From Chinchilla lanigera (taxonomy: Eukaryota > Chordata > Mammalia > Rodentia > Chinchillidae), in the NCBI RefSeq assembly GCF_000276665.1, contig NW_004955467.1, forward strand, positions 531,096-595,095: DNA of 64,000 bases, written 5' to 3'. The stretch's first letter is position 1; every line of letters starts with the position of its first letter. Below are positions 1 to 9,273 of this stretch, one piece after another. A program made the position numbers and the translations under genes. Under the pieces are notes generated by a model. The model searched no databases and had not been told where the DNA came from. It worked only from the letters and a program-made list of their open reading frames with translations.

Positions 1-320
1 GCGCGCTGGCCGCGGTGCGGTTCCACCCCGTCCGTCGCACCTGGGCTGAGACTCCTCTGGCCGCTCTGACGAGTCCGGGGACGGCGTGCAGAACAGATGT
101 AAGGTGCCCAGTTTATGGACAGAAGCTGGTGCACTATGGACTGCTCAGTGCCGTAGAAAGATCTTAAGACTTGTATGCCCCACGAGCAAAGCGATGAGCT
201 GGGGAATGGCGTGAGGAGGCGGGCCAGGGCGGGAGAACAAAGGAAAGAGGGCGGGTGCAGCGCGGAGGAGAGCGCTTGCCCAGGGTGGGTGAGGGCCTGG
301 GTTCTCTGCCCATGGAGCAC
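1..320. promoter_or_regulatory. CpG-rich left edge, possible promoter of a gene to the left
   Basis: The first ~95 bases are dense in CpG and the GC-rich character continues to about 310 with several GGCGGG boxes. No exon with coding potential can be read on either strand. In the conserved GRAP neighbourhood the next gene on this side is EPN2, whose promoter would face left (minus strand), so this may be the edge of its CpG island. That is inference from synteny only. Confidence 0.3.
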
Positions 321-380
321 CTAGAAAAAAGGAAAACAAAGCCTACCTGTAATTTTATCCCTCACTAATAATCTCAGTAA

Positions 381-548
381 GAGCCAGGTGTGGTGGTGCA
401 CTCTGGGAGGCTGAGGCAGGAGGATTCAAAGTTTGAGCCCAATCACGAGGAAATTAGCACCTAGTGAGACCCTGTCTCAAAATTTAAAAGGGGCTGGGCA
501 TATAGCTGAGTGCGAAGGCTCAAGCCCTAGTACTGCAAACAAACAAAA
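381..548 (+). repeat. Composite SINE: B1-like head with ID-like tail
   Basis: A B1-like head (GGTGTGGTGGTGCACTCTGG ... ACCCTGTCTCAAAA) is followed directly by an ID-like half (GGGGCTGGGCATATAGCTGAG) and an A-rich end. This fused layout resembles the B1-dID dimers described in several non-muroid rodent families. Confidence 0.7.
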
Positions 549-556
549 ATCACTGC

Positions 557-714
557 AGTACGTTTTGTTTTTTTGAGACAGGGCCTCAATATGCAGTTTA
601 GGTTGGCCTTGAACCTACCACGGAGCCCAGGCTGGCCTTGAACTCATGGTGATCCTCCTGCCTCAGCCTCCTGAGTGCTGTGATTACAGACGTAAGCCAC
701 CATGCCCAGCTCTA
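557..714 (-). repeat. B1-like SINE
   Basis: Antisense copy: T-rich tail, GAGACAGGGCCTC, and the head read as CATGCCCAGCT at the right end. Confidence 0.75.
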
Positions 715-756
715 CAATAGGTTTTGACAAATAGAGTTCTGTTGTTCCTAAAATTC

Positions 757-858
757 ATTTTTGAACACGATCTCAGCCTATTGGACATCTAGCAGGTTGG
801 GAGTTATATTTTCCTTATATAATTTGGAGGTCCTATATTATATCCCCATATCAGCTTG
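757..858 (+). repeat. Unclassified repeat shared with 20983-21092
   Basis: About 100 bases around TTGGACATCTAGCAGGTTGG can be aligned by eye with a second copy about 20 kb to the right. At the right-hand copy the sequence follows an LTR end, so this may be a piece of retroviral leader. Confidence 0.45.
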
Positions 859-887
859 TGTGTGTGTCTTTTAAGCTAGTTACTAGT

Positions 888-1024
888 TAATTTTTTTTTT
901 TTTTTTTTCGGTTTTTTGAGACATGGTCTTACTATGTATGTAGTTCAGGCTGGTCTTAAACTCGCTGGGACCCTCCTCCTCAGCCTCCTGAGTGGTGAGA
1001 TTACAGGTGTGTGCCACCCCTCCC
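888..1024 (-). repeat. B1-like SINE
   Basis: Antisense copy beginning with an oligo-T run and GAGACATGGTCTTACTATG, ending at a degenerate head near 1024. Confidence 0.7.
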
Positions 1025-1102
1025 AATGGTGTGTATTTTTATTTTTATTTTTTTGGTGTGTATTTTTTAAAAATTAATAGACATCTGAAAGACAAAACTA
1101 TA

Positions 1103-1262
1103 GGCTGGGTATGGTGGCGCATGCCTGTAATCACAGCACTTGGGCGGCTGGGGCAGGAGGATGGTTGCGAGTTTGAGGCCAGCCTGGGCTACAAAGTGAG
1201 CTCAAGTCCAGCCTGAACTTCACAGAAGACCCTGTCTGAAAAAAACAACAACAACAAAAAAG
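1103..1262 (+). repeat. B1-like SINE
   Basis: Sense copy from GGCTGGGTATGGTGGCGC to an A/C-rich tail. It carries the internal near-duplication (GCCTGGGCTACAAAGTGAG then GTCCAGCCTGAACTTCACA) typical of the younger B1-like family here. Confidence 0.8.
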
Positions 1263-1566
1263 ACAGACAAAACTACAACAAACTTGGTTATAAGCCTAAT
1301 TGGCTTTGATTTATGATTCCTGAGTTGGGACAGCCTTACTGCACAAAATACAGTGGGAATGTGCACTGGACAGTAGCTGACAGCAGGTTGGGGAACAAGG
1401 GAACAGGATATAGAACAGTGGGAAGCCAGATGGTTAGGGTCTGGTTCCTTCAGGTCACTTTCTGTAAGCATTAAAGCAGAGGGGACGTCCTTGTTACACT
1501 ACTCGGGTAAACTGGAATCTCTGGTACAGGAACTAAGCCCAAATCAGTGGCTTCCTTCCCCATTTT

Positions 1567-1665
1567 GGTTTTTTTTTGGGGGGGGGTTCCGGTACTGGGA
1601 ACTGAACTCACGACCTTGGGCTTGCCAGGTAGGCGCTGTGCCCCTGAGCTAAATCCCGGTCTCCC
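1567..1665 (-). repeat. ID-like SINE
   Basis: Antisense copy: T/G-rich tail, then CCGGTACTGGGAACTGAACT and GAGCTAAATCCC at the 5' end of the element. Confidence 0.75.
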
Positions 1666-1684
1666 CCATTTTGTTTAATAGGGC

Positions 1685-1700
1685 TTTTCTTTTCTTTTCT

Positions 1701-1731
<31 letters not shown>

Positions 1732-1738
1732 TTTTTTC
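1685..1738 (+). repeat. Simple repeat (TTTTC)n / (TC)n / poly-T
   Basis: Pyrimidine-only tract: TTTTC units, about ten TC units, then poly-T that also forms the tail of the next SINE. Confidence 0.9.
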
Positions 1739-1896
1739 CTGTTTTGTCTTGCTTTTTGAGATAGAATCTTGCTATGTAGTTTAGGCTGATCTTGAACTCA
1801 CAAAGTACCCCAGCCTGGCTTTGAATTTGAATTCATCTTCCCACCTCAGCCTTCTGAGTGCTGGGATTACAGGTGTGTGCCACCAGATCTGCTTAA
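1739..1896 (-). repeat. B1-like SINE
   Basis: Antisense copy with GAGATAGAATCTTGC near its tail and GTGTGTGCCACCAGATCTG at its head. Confidence 0.7.
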
Positions 1897-2067
1897 TAGA
1901 ACTTTTCTGAGAGGAGTAGTTTTAGGTTTACAGAAAAATTGAGCAGAATGTACAGAGAATTCCCCTATCTCCTGACCCCATCCCATACCAGTTTACTTAT
2001 ATTAATGCTTGTGTTACACATACTGTGTCACATTTTTTATAACTGATGAAACAATATTCATATGTAT

Positions 2068-2148
2068 GCACAGGGATACAGCTCAGCGGCACAAGCACCT
2101 GAATGATAAACGCAAGGCCCTGAGTTCGATCCCCAGTACCAAAAAAAA
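2068..2148 (+). repeat. ID-like SINE
   Basis: Sense copy: GGGATACAGCTCAGCGGCAC ... GAGTTCGATCCCCAGTACC and a short A tail. It is one of only a few ID-like copies in sense orientation here. Confidence 0.75.
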
Positions 2149-2160
2149 GTTCATATGTAA

Positions 2161-2325
2161 TTTTTTTTTTTTTTTTTTACTTTTTTTAGACAGAGTGTCA
2201 CTGTGCAGTTCAGGCTGGTTTTGAACTCACTTTGTATCCCCGGCTGCCCTCAAACTTTCAACGATCCTTTTGCCTCAGCCTCCCAAGTGCTGGGATTAAG
2301 GGTGTGCAGCACAACACCCAGCTCA
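2161..2325 (-). repeat. B1-like SINE
   Basis: Antisense copy with an 18-base T tail, inserted within the L1 3' region. Confidence 0.75.
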
Positions 2326-2663
2326 TATGTAATTATTAAATAAAGTTATGGCTTCAGTTCCAGTTCATTTGTGGTACTGCTCATTCTATGGGTTTGGACA
2401 AATGTATGATACCATGTCTCCCTCATGGTGGTGATCAAAGTATTCTAGGTCCTTCTCGCCTCAAACAAAGAATTGGCTGAGACAAGCCCAAAACAATGCT
2501 GTTCTTCTATCTTGCAACTGACCGGTCCCACTTAGTTTTCCAGCCAGCTTTGCCATGCCCCATTCCTATATCAGTGTCATACAGGGTGTTTTTACTGCCC
2601 AAAATATTCTCTGTGCTCTGTATATTCCATCTCTCTTACTCTTTGTTTTTAGTTTGTTTGTTT

Positions 2664-2838
2664 GTTTTTGGTTTTTTTTGTTTTGTTTTTTTGCCTTTTT
2701 GAGACAGGGTCTCGCTCTGCAGTTCAGACTGGCCTTGAGTGCAGTTTGTAGCCCAGACTGGTCTCGAACTCACAACAATCCTCCTGCCTCAGCCTCCCGA
2801 GTGCTGGGATTACAGGCGTGCGCCACCACACCCAGCTA
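2664..2838 (-). repeat. B1-like SINE
   Basis: Antisense, well preserved: GAGACAGGGTCTCGCTCTGC through GGCGTGCGCCACCACACCC. Confidence 0.8.
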
Positions 2839-2959
2839 CGTCTCTCTCACTCTTAATACCTGATGGCCGCTGATTTTTTAAGAATAGGTTTTTTATTTTT
2901 ATTTGACATATACAATTATACATATGTATGGGTGTAGTGTCACATTCTAATATACACAC

Positions 2960-3420
2960 ATTGTAAGGTTCGAGTCCAACATGACTCTCCCAATGTGACA
3001 TCTGCCTGCAGAGGTAGTGTTCTCAGCTCAACACCAGTGCTGTCGGCAAACACAGACTGTTTTAAAAGAGGTAAGATGGGCCGCAGGCTCTTGCAAGCAC
3101 CTGGACATCTAAAGACACCCAGGCATCCACACCAGACACCCCAAGGACTTTGCCCACTGAGGCACAAAACATCCAGAGGACTCTGACCACTGATGTACTA
3201 AGATCTTCCCGCCTGATGTCCCTTGCCTTTTTCCAAGCCCTATAAAAGAGCTCGCTTCTCTTTGTTCCCTACAGATGGCCCTGTCACCCTCTGTCTGCCT
3301 GCACTCAGGCACAGTAAACTCCACACCATGTGCCTTTACACAGCCTGGCAGTCTCCCCAGTCTCTGCCGCAAACTGCTCCTTATGCATACCCGCACAGTG
3401 TGTAATGGTCAGGTAACTAC
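2960..3420 (+). repeat. Possible solo LTR
   Basis: Not SINE or L1-like. It contains CCCTATAAAAGAGCTCGC at about 3238-3255, downstream of CCTTGCCTTTTTCCAAG, followed by pyrimidine-rich sequence and CAGTAAACTCC. A U3-TATA-R layout would explain this, but I cannot define both ends or a target duplication. Confidence 0.3.
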
Positions 3421-3423
3421 TGA

Positions 3424-3620
3424 TTTCTTCATAGGTACTAGGGACTGAACTCAGGTTGTCACACTAAATGACATTCTCAGCCCTTTTATTATTTTTTATT
3501 TTGAGACAAGATCTTGCTAAGTCACTAAGTTGCCCTGGAAGTGCTCAAACTTATGATCCTCTTGCTTCAGCCTCTGAGAGTGCTGGGATTACAGGTGTGT
3601 ACCACCATGCCTGGCCTCCT
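3424..3620 (-). repeat. Composite B1/ID SINE
   Basis: Antisense dimer: an ID-like half (GGTACTAGGGACTGAACTCA) precedes the B1-like half (TTTTGAGACAAGATCTTGC ... CACCATGCCTGGCC). Confidence 0.65.
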
Positions 3621-4002
3621 TTTCCTGTCTCCAGAGATTGATCTTTTCCATAATGCTATGTAGCTGGAATCAGATAATATAGGCCTTTTTGGACTGAATC
3701 ATTTCACTGAGCAATGTGCATTTACAAAGCTTCCATGGCTTTTCCTGGCTTGCTAGCTCATTTCTTTTTAGCACCGAATAATTTCCATTGTCTGGATGTC
3801 CCACAGTTTATTTATTCATTCACCTCCTGAAAGATACCTTGGTTGCTTCCACATTTTGAAAAATATGAAAAAAGCTGCTATAAACATCCATGTGCAGATT
3901 TTCACGTGGACATATGGTTTCATCTCATGTGGGCAGACACCAAGGAGTGTGACGGCTGGGCCATATGGTAAGACTACATTTATTTTTGTGAGAAACTGCC
4001 TG

Positions 4003-4335
4003 TCTCTGCTCAGATTGCTATAGCAGAATACCACAGATGAGATGGTCTAAATGTATTCCTCAAAGTTCTGGAGACTGAAGTCCAAGATGGAGGCGTCTGC
4101 AGAGGGAATTTCATGCTGAGACTTTTTTTGCATATAGATGGCCAGCTTTTTGCTATCTCTTGAGAGAGAAAAGAGAGAGGGGGAGAGAGGGAGGAGGGAG
4201 GTAGGAGGGGAGAATGAACTAATCCTGTTGGATCAGGGTCCCATCCTTATGGCCTCACTTAACCTTAATCAGCAACAAAGAGGCCCTATCTTCAAATACA
4301 GTTACATTCGAAGCATCTTCAACATAGGGATTTTG
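4003..4335 (-). repeat. MaLR/MLT-type LTR fragment
   Basis: Antisense pattern common to these LTRs: GCTATAGCAGAATACCACAG, then GTTCTGGAGACTGAAGTCCA, then GGCCCTATCTTCAAATACAG. It interrupts the L1 and contains a GA-rich tract at 4166-4212. Confidence 0.5.
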
Positions 4336-4507
4336 AGAGAACAGAAACACTTAGTGACTAACACTATCAAGCTGCCTTTCAAAGTGAATGAAGTTTTTGT
4401 TGTTCCACATTCTCTTCAGCATCAATATATTGGATTTTAGCCATTCTAATGTGTAGAGTAGTTTTTCTTTGTTGTTTAACTCCCTACTGACATCTGATAT
4501 TAAGCGT

Positions 4508-4675
4508 CTTTTTTTTTTTTTTTTTTGCCTTTTTGAGACAGGGTTTCATTATGCAGCTCAGGCTGGCCTTGAACTCACTTTGTAGCCCAGGTAGGCCTCG
4601 AACTCACAGTGATCCTCCTGCCTTAGTCTCCCGACTGCTGGGATTACAGATGTGCACTACCACGCCCGGCCTACA
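4508..4675 (-). repeat. B1-like SINE
   Basis: Antisense copy with a 20-base T tail and both internal near-duplicate arms. Confidence 0.8.
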
Positions 4676-4799
4676 GGGTTTTTTTTTGCCTTTTTGTAAG
4701 CATCTTTTCACATACTTACTTGCAAATTTATATCTTCTTTGTTGAGAGATCAAGGTCTTTTGCTAATTTTTTTAAAAATATAGTCGTCTTTTTATTTTT

Positions 4800-4960
4800 A
4801 TTTTTAATTTTTTTTTCTTTTTGAGACAGGGTCTCACTATGCAGTTCAGGCTGGCCTTGAATTTACTTTGTAGCCAAGGCTGGTCTTGAACTTGCAACAA
4901 TCCTCCTGCCTCAGCCTCCTGAGTGCTGGGATTACAGGTGTGCACCACCACGCCCGGCAA
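4800..4960 (-). repeat. B1-like SINE
   Basis: Antisense, ending GTGTGCACCACCACGCCCGG. L1 sequence resumes immediately on the right. Confidence 0.8.
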
Positions 4961-5212
4961 CTGTCTTTTTATTATTGAATTTGAAGTGTTGTTAGCATAT
5001 TCTGAGTAAAGTATCTTACCAGACATGTCTTTTACAGAAGTTTCTCCCAGTCTGTGGCTTATTTTCTCATCCTCTTGATATTGTTTTTTCATAGAGTAGA
5101 AATTTTAAATTTTAATGAAGTCCAGCTTATTAATTATTTCATAGATCATGCTAAAAAGTCATTACTGTATCCAAAGCCAATGGTTTTTTGCTCATTTTAT
5201 CATCTAAGAGGA

Positions 5213-5327
5213 TTTTTTTTTTTTTTTTTTTTGGTTTTTTGGTTTTTTTCTGGTACCAGGAATCGAACTCATGACCTCACGCTTGCCAGGCAGGCGCTGT
5301 GCCACTGAGCTAAATCCCCAGCCCCCT
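5213..5327 (-). repeat. ID-like SINE
   Basis: Antisense: long T tract, GGTACCAGGAATCGAACTCA, and an intact element start read as GCTAAATCCCCAGCCCC. Confidence 0.85.
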
Positions 5328-5328
5328 T

Positions 5329-5482
5329 TTTTTTTTTTTTTTTGAGACAAGGTCTCACTATGCAGTTCAGGCTGGCCTTGAGCTCACTTTGTAGCCCAGA
5401 CTGGTCTCAAAATCGCAACGATCCTCCTGCCTCAGCCTCCCGAGTGCTGGGATTACAGGCATGCGCCACCACTCCTGGCCTC
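5329..5482 (-). repeat. B1-like SINE
   Basis: Antisense, directly abutting the ID-like copy on its left. Confidence 0.8.
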
Positions 5483-5486
5483 TTGT

Positions 5487-5633
5487 TTTGTCTTTTGGAG
5501 ACAGGGTCTCACTGTGCAGTTCAGGGTGGCCTTGAGCTCACTTTGTAGCCCAGGCTGGTCTCGAACTTACAATGATCCTCCTGCCTCAGCTTCCCGAGTG
5601 CTAGGATTACAGGGGTGTGCCACCTTGCCTGAT
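5487..5633 (-). repeat. B1-like SINE
   Basis: Second antisense copy in tandem with the previous one. Its tail is short (TTTTGTCTTTTGGAGACAGG). Confidence 0.8.
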
Positions 5634-5899
5634 GAGTCCTTCTAACATAGCTTTTCTGTTAACTAAGGTATGTATGTAATTCCTCTGTAGGTTGGCCAGA
5701 TTTTATTATTGAGTAATTCTTTGAAGAAGGTCTGAAAGGTGCAGTATTTCCCGAGTGTGGCAGTCTCTGTATCCAACCAGGAGGCTGAACAGAATTGGCT
5801 AAACAGGAATGGTGTGCTACCATGGCCAACTGTGACAAGAGTATGTATATGTATATGACGATGTATAGGTGTGATGCCACACATCTGTAAACTCAACTC

Positions 5900-6165
5900 T
5901 TTTTTTTTTTGAGACCGGGTCTTGCTGTGTAGCTCAGGCTGGATTCAAACTCATGGCAGTCCTCCTGCCTCAGCCTACAGAGTGCTGGAACTATAGGCTA
6001 GCACCACCACATCCAGCCTGTAAACCCAACATTCTGTGATGCAGGATGATCACAATTCAGGGCCACCTTGGGCAATTTAATCAGACCCTGTCTCAAAATA
6101 AAAAAGGGTTAGGGATGTAGGTAAGTGGTAGAGTACCCTGTGGGAAAACAAGAAAAGAAAAAGTA
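5900..6165. repeat. SINE pair: antisense B1-like, then sense composite
   Basis: 5900-6018 is an antisense B1-like copy (GAGACCGGGTCTTGC). 6019-6165 reads as a sense, worn composite (CAGACCCTGTCTCAAAATAA then GGGTTAGGGATGTAGGTAAG). Confidence 0.55.
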
Positions 6166-6495
6166 AAAGCTCTAAAGAAGCTCTATATGCTAACAGCATG
6201 CTGAGAGAAAGGACCCAGGAGGGATAGACCTGGAGCACATTTGGATCCCCTTGGGGAAGGTGTGCCTTGGCTGGTGGGTCCCAGGAGTTCTCTGGTGTAG
6301 GCGGACTGGAGCTGGTCTGGAACCACTGGGCGAACTCTCAAGTGTATGTGGGCAGCAGGTGATGAGTATGTGCAGGGGAGGGCAGGCAAGTCACCAAATG
6401 TGTCCTCCGGGTTGGAAGGGGAGTGGCTACTTGGTGTGCAACCCCTCAGGCCACGGCAGTCTTGTGCAGACCATGAGGGAACTTTGACTTGCACT
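6166..6495. other. Non-repetitive intergenic stretch
   Basis: I see no exon, promoter or recognisable repeat. Open frames on both strands here do not resemble any protein I know. Confidence 0.4.
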
Positions 6496-6587
6496 TTTTT
6501 TTTTTTTTTCCGGTAGCAAGAATCGAACTCACGACCTCGCACTTGCTGTGCAGGTGCTGTGCCACTGAGCTAAATCCCCAGCCCCTG
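6496..6587 (-). repeat. ID-like SINE
   Basis: Antisense: T tail, CCGGTAGCAAGAATCGAACT ... GCTAAATCCCCAGCCCC. Confidence 0.8.
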
Positions 6588-6924
6588 ACTTGCATTTTTG
6601 AGAGGGATATAGAGACCCTCAGCAGGATAAGTTTGCACTAATGTCACCGTGGAATCATGCTCTGGGCCCAAGGCTGGGCAGGCTCTCTTAGATGTCCTCA
6701 CATCCACACAGCTGGTGCCTCCCTCTTTTATGCCAGAAATTGCCAAAAGCCTCTGCCTTCTGCTACGCCTTCCCAGATCTGTCTCCTAGGAAGGTGTGTT
6801 GGTTTGGGAGTATTTTTGCAAGGGGAAAAATATAATACGGGACACATATTTTTAAGATTATTTATAATAGTCACCCAAAGAATGATGTACAAAAGAGTGC
6901 AGGAAATCTGTCCACATACTAAGA

Positions 6925-7630
6925 CCGAGGAATCCAGCTGAGGGCCTGGATCCCACGGAAATGTCCTGCATGAGTCCAGCTGAAGACTAGAGCTCATCAC
7001 AATGCCTCCCACGAATCCACCTGGAGGCCTAGAGCCCACAACAATGTCTCATGCAGTCCTGTTTCATGGATCTGCGCTGCGAAGACCCAAAGGTCAGTGG
7101 TGGAATCTAGGAAGTCTGTGCCAGTGCGATGAAGGGTCTGTGCTAGCAGGCTGAGGGATCTGCACTGGAGCCAGAAAGCAAAGTAAGAACCAGAGCTCCC
7201 CTGAAAAGTACCACAGCCATCCTCAGCAACAATGAGGTCCTGAGCTCCTCCGATGGTGAAAACGGCTGAGTTCCCATCAGGAAAGCCAACGCAGCAAGCT
7301 TCTCCAAGAGACTGGCAGTGCGTCATCTTTCCCTCTGGAGCCAGGAAGCGATGCTCAGAGTGAGGTCCAGAGCTTTGCCAAAGTGAACCGAAATTATTCT
7401 CAGTGCCAACAAGGTCCTGAGCTCCTTGGAGGATGAAAATAGCCAAATTCATCAGGAAAGCCAGCACAACGAGCTCCTGCAAAACAACCAGTAGCTCCTT
7501 ATAGCTTCTACCAGCTCCCAACAGCCTCTCAGCTCCCAACAGCCTAACTACTCCTTCTCCAGTTCTGCCTCTCACGCTGCTGCCAACAGTCCCCAGGTGG
7601 GCCTCCCACACCCAGCACCACGTTTACTCA
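6925..7630 (-). repeat. Unclassified block of internal tandem duplications
   Basis: Three diverged units of 41-43 bases start at 6930, 6972 and 7013 (each begins GARTCCASCTG). A ~170-base unit beginning GAGCCAG at 7168 recurs at 7338. Short repeats of AGCTCCCAACAGCCT follow near 7520-7560. The minus strand stays open for 204 codons (6997-7611), but the frame follows the repeats and resembles no protein I know. A retroviral LTR or leader is possible; the family is unknown to me. Confidence 0.45.
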
Positions 7631-7706
7631 GTTCAGCAGGGGGGTTATAAGTTGACCACCAGTTGTCAGTCCACTACAGAAGGCTTATTGTGTTCATTTC
7701 AAGAAA

Positions 7707-7850
7707 GAAATGATTGGGCCTGTAATCCCAGCATGCGGGAGTCTGAGGATAGCTGTGAGTTTGAAGCAACCTGGGCTGTACATAGTGAGTTCAAGTCCAG
7801 CCCGAACTATATAGTGAGAGTCCACCTCAAAAACAAAACAAAGAAAACAC
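7707..7850 (+). repeat. B1-like SINE
   Basis: Sense: GGCCTGTAATCCCAGCATGC through GTCCACCTCAAAAACAAAAC. Its head is truncated. Confidence 0.65.
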
Positions 7851-8167
7851 ATCAAATAACTCATTGTGTCTCAGTGTTTCTGCATCCTCCGTCCTCTGTT
7901 CTGCTACATTGCTCTACATGTCTTTTTTTGCTCCAGTACTGTGCTGTTTTATTGTTAGTGCTTTGCAGTATAGGTTGAGGTGAGGTAATGCTTCCTGTTT
8001 TGCTCTTGTTGTCCAAGACTGCTTTTGCTATTGTGAGCCTCTCCTGGTTCCATATGAATTTTAGGATTGTTTTCTCTAGATCTGTGTGTAAAATATGCTG
8101 TTGGTATTTTGACTAGGATTGCATTGAACCTGTATAGCAATTTGGGGAGTAAGACCCCCTGTCAAGT

Positions 8168-8400
8168 TTTTTTTTTTTTTTATTGTTTTGCGACAGGGTC
8201 TTGCTCAATTGTCTAGGCTGTGCTCAAATTTGCACAGGGAGTTTAATTACAGCAGTGTGCCCTGTACCTGGCCCTAATTGATTTCTTTGTTTTGTTTTGT
8301 TTTTTGAGATAGGCTCTTGCTCTGTAATCCAGGCTGGCCTTGAACTCACAATGTGGTCCGGGCTGGCCTCAAACTCCTGGAAATACCCTGCACAGCCAGA
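8168..8400 (-). repeat. Two worn B1-like SINEs in tandem
   Basis: Antisense copies at about 8168-8275 and 8289-8400, each starting with a T/TG-rich tail and GAGATAGGCTCTTGC-like sequence. Confidence 0.5.
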
Positions 8401-8404
8401 CCTA

Positions 8405-8572
8405 TGTTTTTGTTTTTGTTTGTTGTCTTTTGGAGACAGGGTCTCACTGTGCAGTTCAGGCTGGGCTTGAGCTCACTTTGTAGCCCAGGCTGGTCTCGAA
8501 CTTGCAAGGATCCTCCTGCCTCAGCCTCCTTATGCTGGGATTACAGGCGTGTGCCAACACATCTGGCTCTAA
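8405..8572 (-). repeat. B1-like SINE
   Basis: Antisense, much better preserved than its two left neighbours: GGAGACAGGGTCTCACTGTG through GCGTGTGCCAACACATCTGG. Confidence 0.8.
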
Positions 8573-8576
8573 TAGA

Positions 8577-8675
8577 TTTTTGTTTTGTTTTGTTTTTTTC
8601 CAGTACCAAGAATCGAACTCATGACCTGCACTTGCCAGGCAGGTGCTGTGATGCTGAGCTAAATCCCCAGCCCCT
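8577..8675 (-). repeat. ID-like SINE
   Basis: Antisense. A short direct repeat (CTCTAATAGATTTTT before and after the element, 8567-8581 and 8674-8688) looks like its target-site duplication. Confidence 0.85.
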
Positions 8676-8744
8676 CTAATAGATTTTTTTATGATGAAGC
8701 AACCTTGCATTCCTGCGATAAATTCTACTTGTTTATGGCATAAA

Positions 8745-9000
8745 AATTTTTTGTGTGTGTGCCAGGAATCAAACTCAGAACCTTGTGCTTGCCAAGGAGG
8801 AGCTATGCCTTTGAGCAATCTCCCTAGCCCTTAAAAATCTTTTTATGTTGCTGGATTTTTTTGCTGACATTTTATTGACACTTTTTACATATTCATAAGA
8901 GATTTCTGTTTTCTTTTCTGACAGTCCCTGGGATTAAACTCATAGCCTTGTGAATGTGCAGCAAATGCTCTGCCTCTTGAGCTATATGCCCAGACTTTTG
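8745..9000 (-). repeat. Two older ID-like SINEs
   Basis: Antisense ID-like halves at about 8750-8830 (CCAGGAATCAAACTCAGAAC) and 8915-8998 (CCTGGGATTAAACTCATAGC), each set in L1 sequence. Confidence 0.55.
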
Positions 9001-9264
9001 TGTCTCTGTTTAGTTTTGATATCAGAGTGATACTGGTCTCATAAGACATAATGCCTTCTGCAGTTTTCAGAAGACTGTGTAAAGCATTGGTATTCTTCCG
9101 AAAGAAGACAGCTAGAATCAAGATTTTCTGTGGTGGTAGTTTTTAAAATTACTATTTCAAACATTTCATTTGTTATAAATCTTTCTGGTTGTCTATTTCA
9201 GTTACAGTAGTTTTTGCCTTTCTAGGAATTTGCCTATTGCAACTAAATTACCTAATTTATTGGT

Positions 9265-9273
9265 GTATCATTG
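9265..9273. repeat. Left 9-bp target duplication of the DEDD retrocopy
   Basis: GTATCATTG, identical to 11621-11629. L1 sequence read up to here continues after the right copy, so everything between is an insertion. Confidence 0.7.

Noticed and set aside
2009..5308. Many 60-110 codon frames in the left arm
   Set aside because: They translate SINEs and L1 relics (recurring phrases such as AQFRLALSSLCSPGW) and are not genes.
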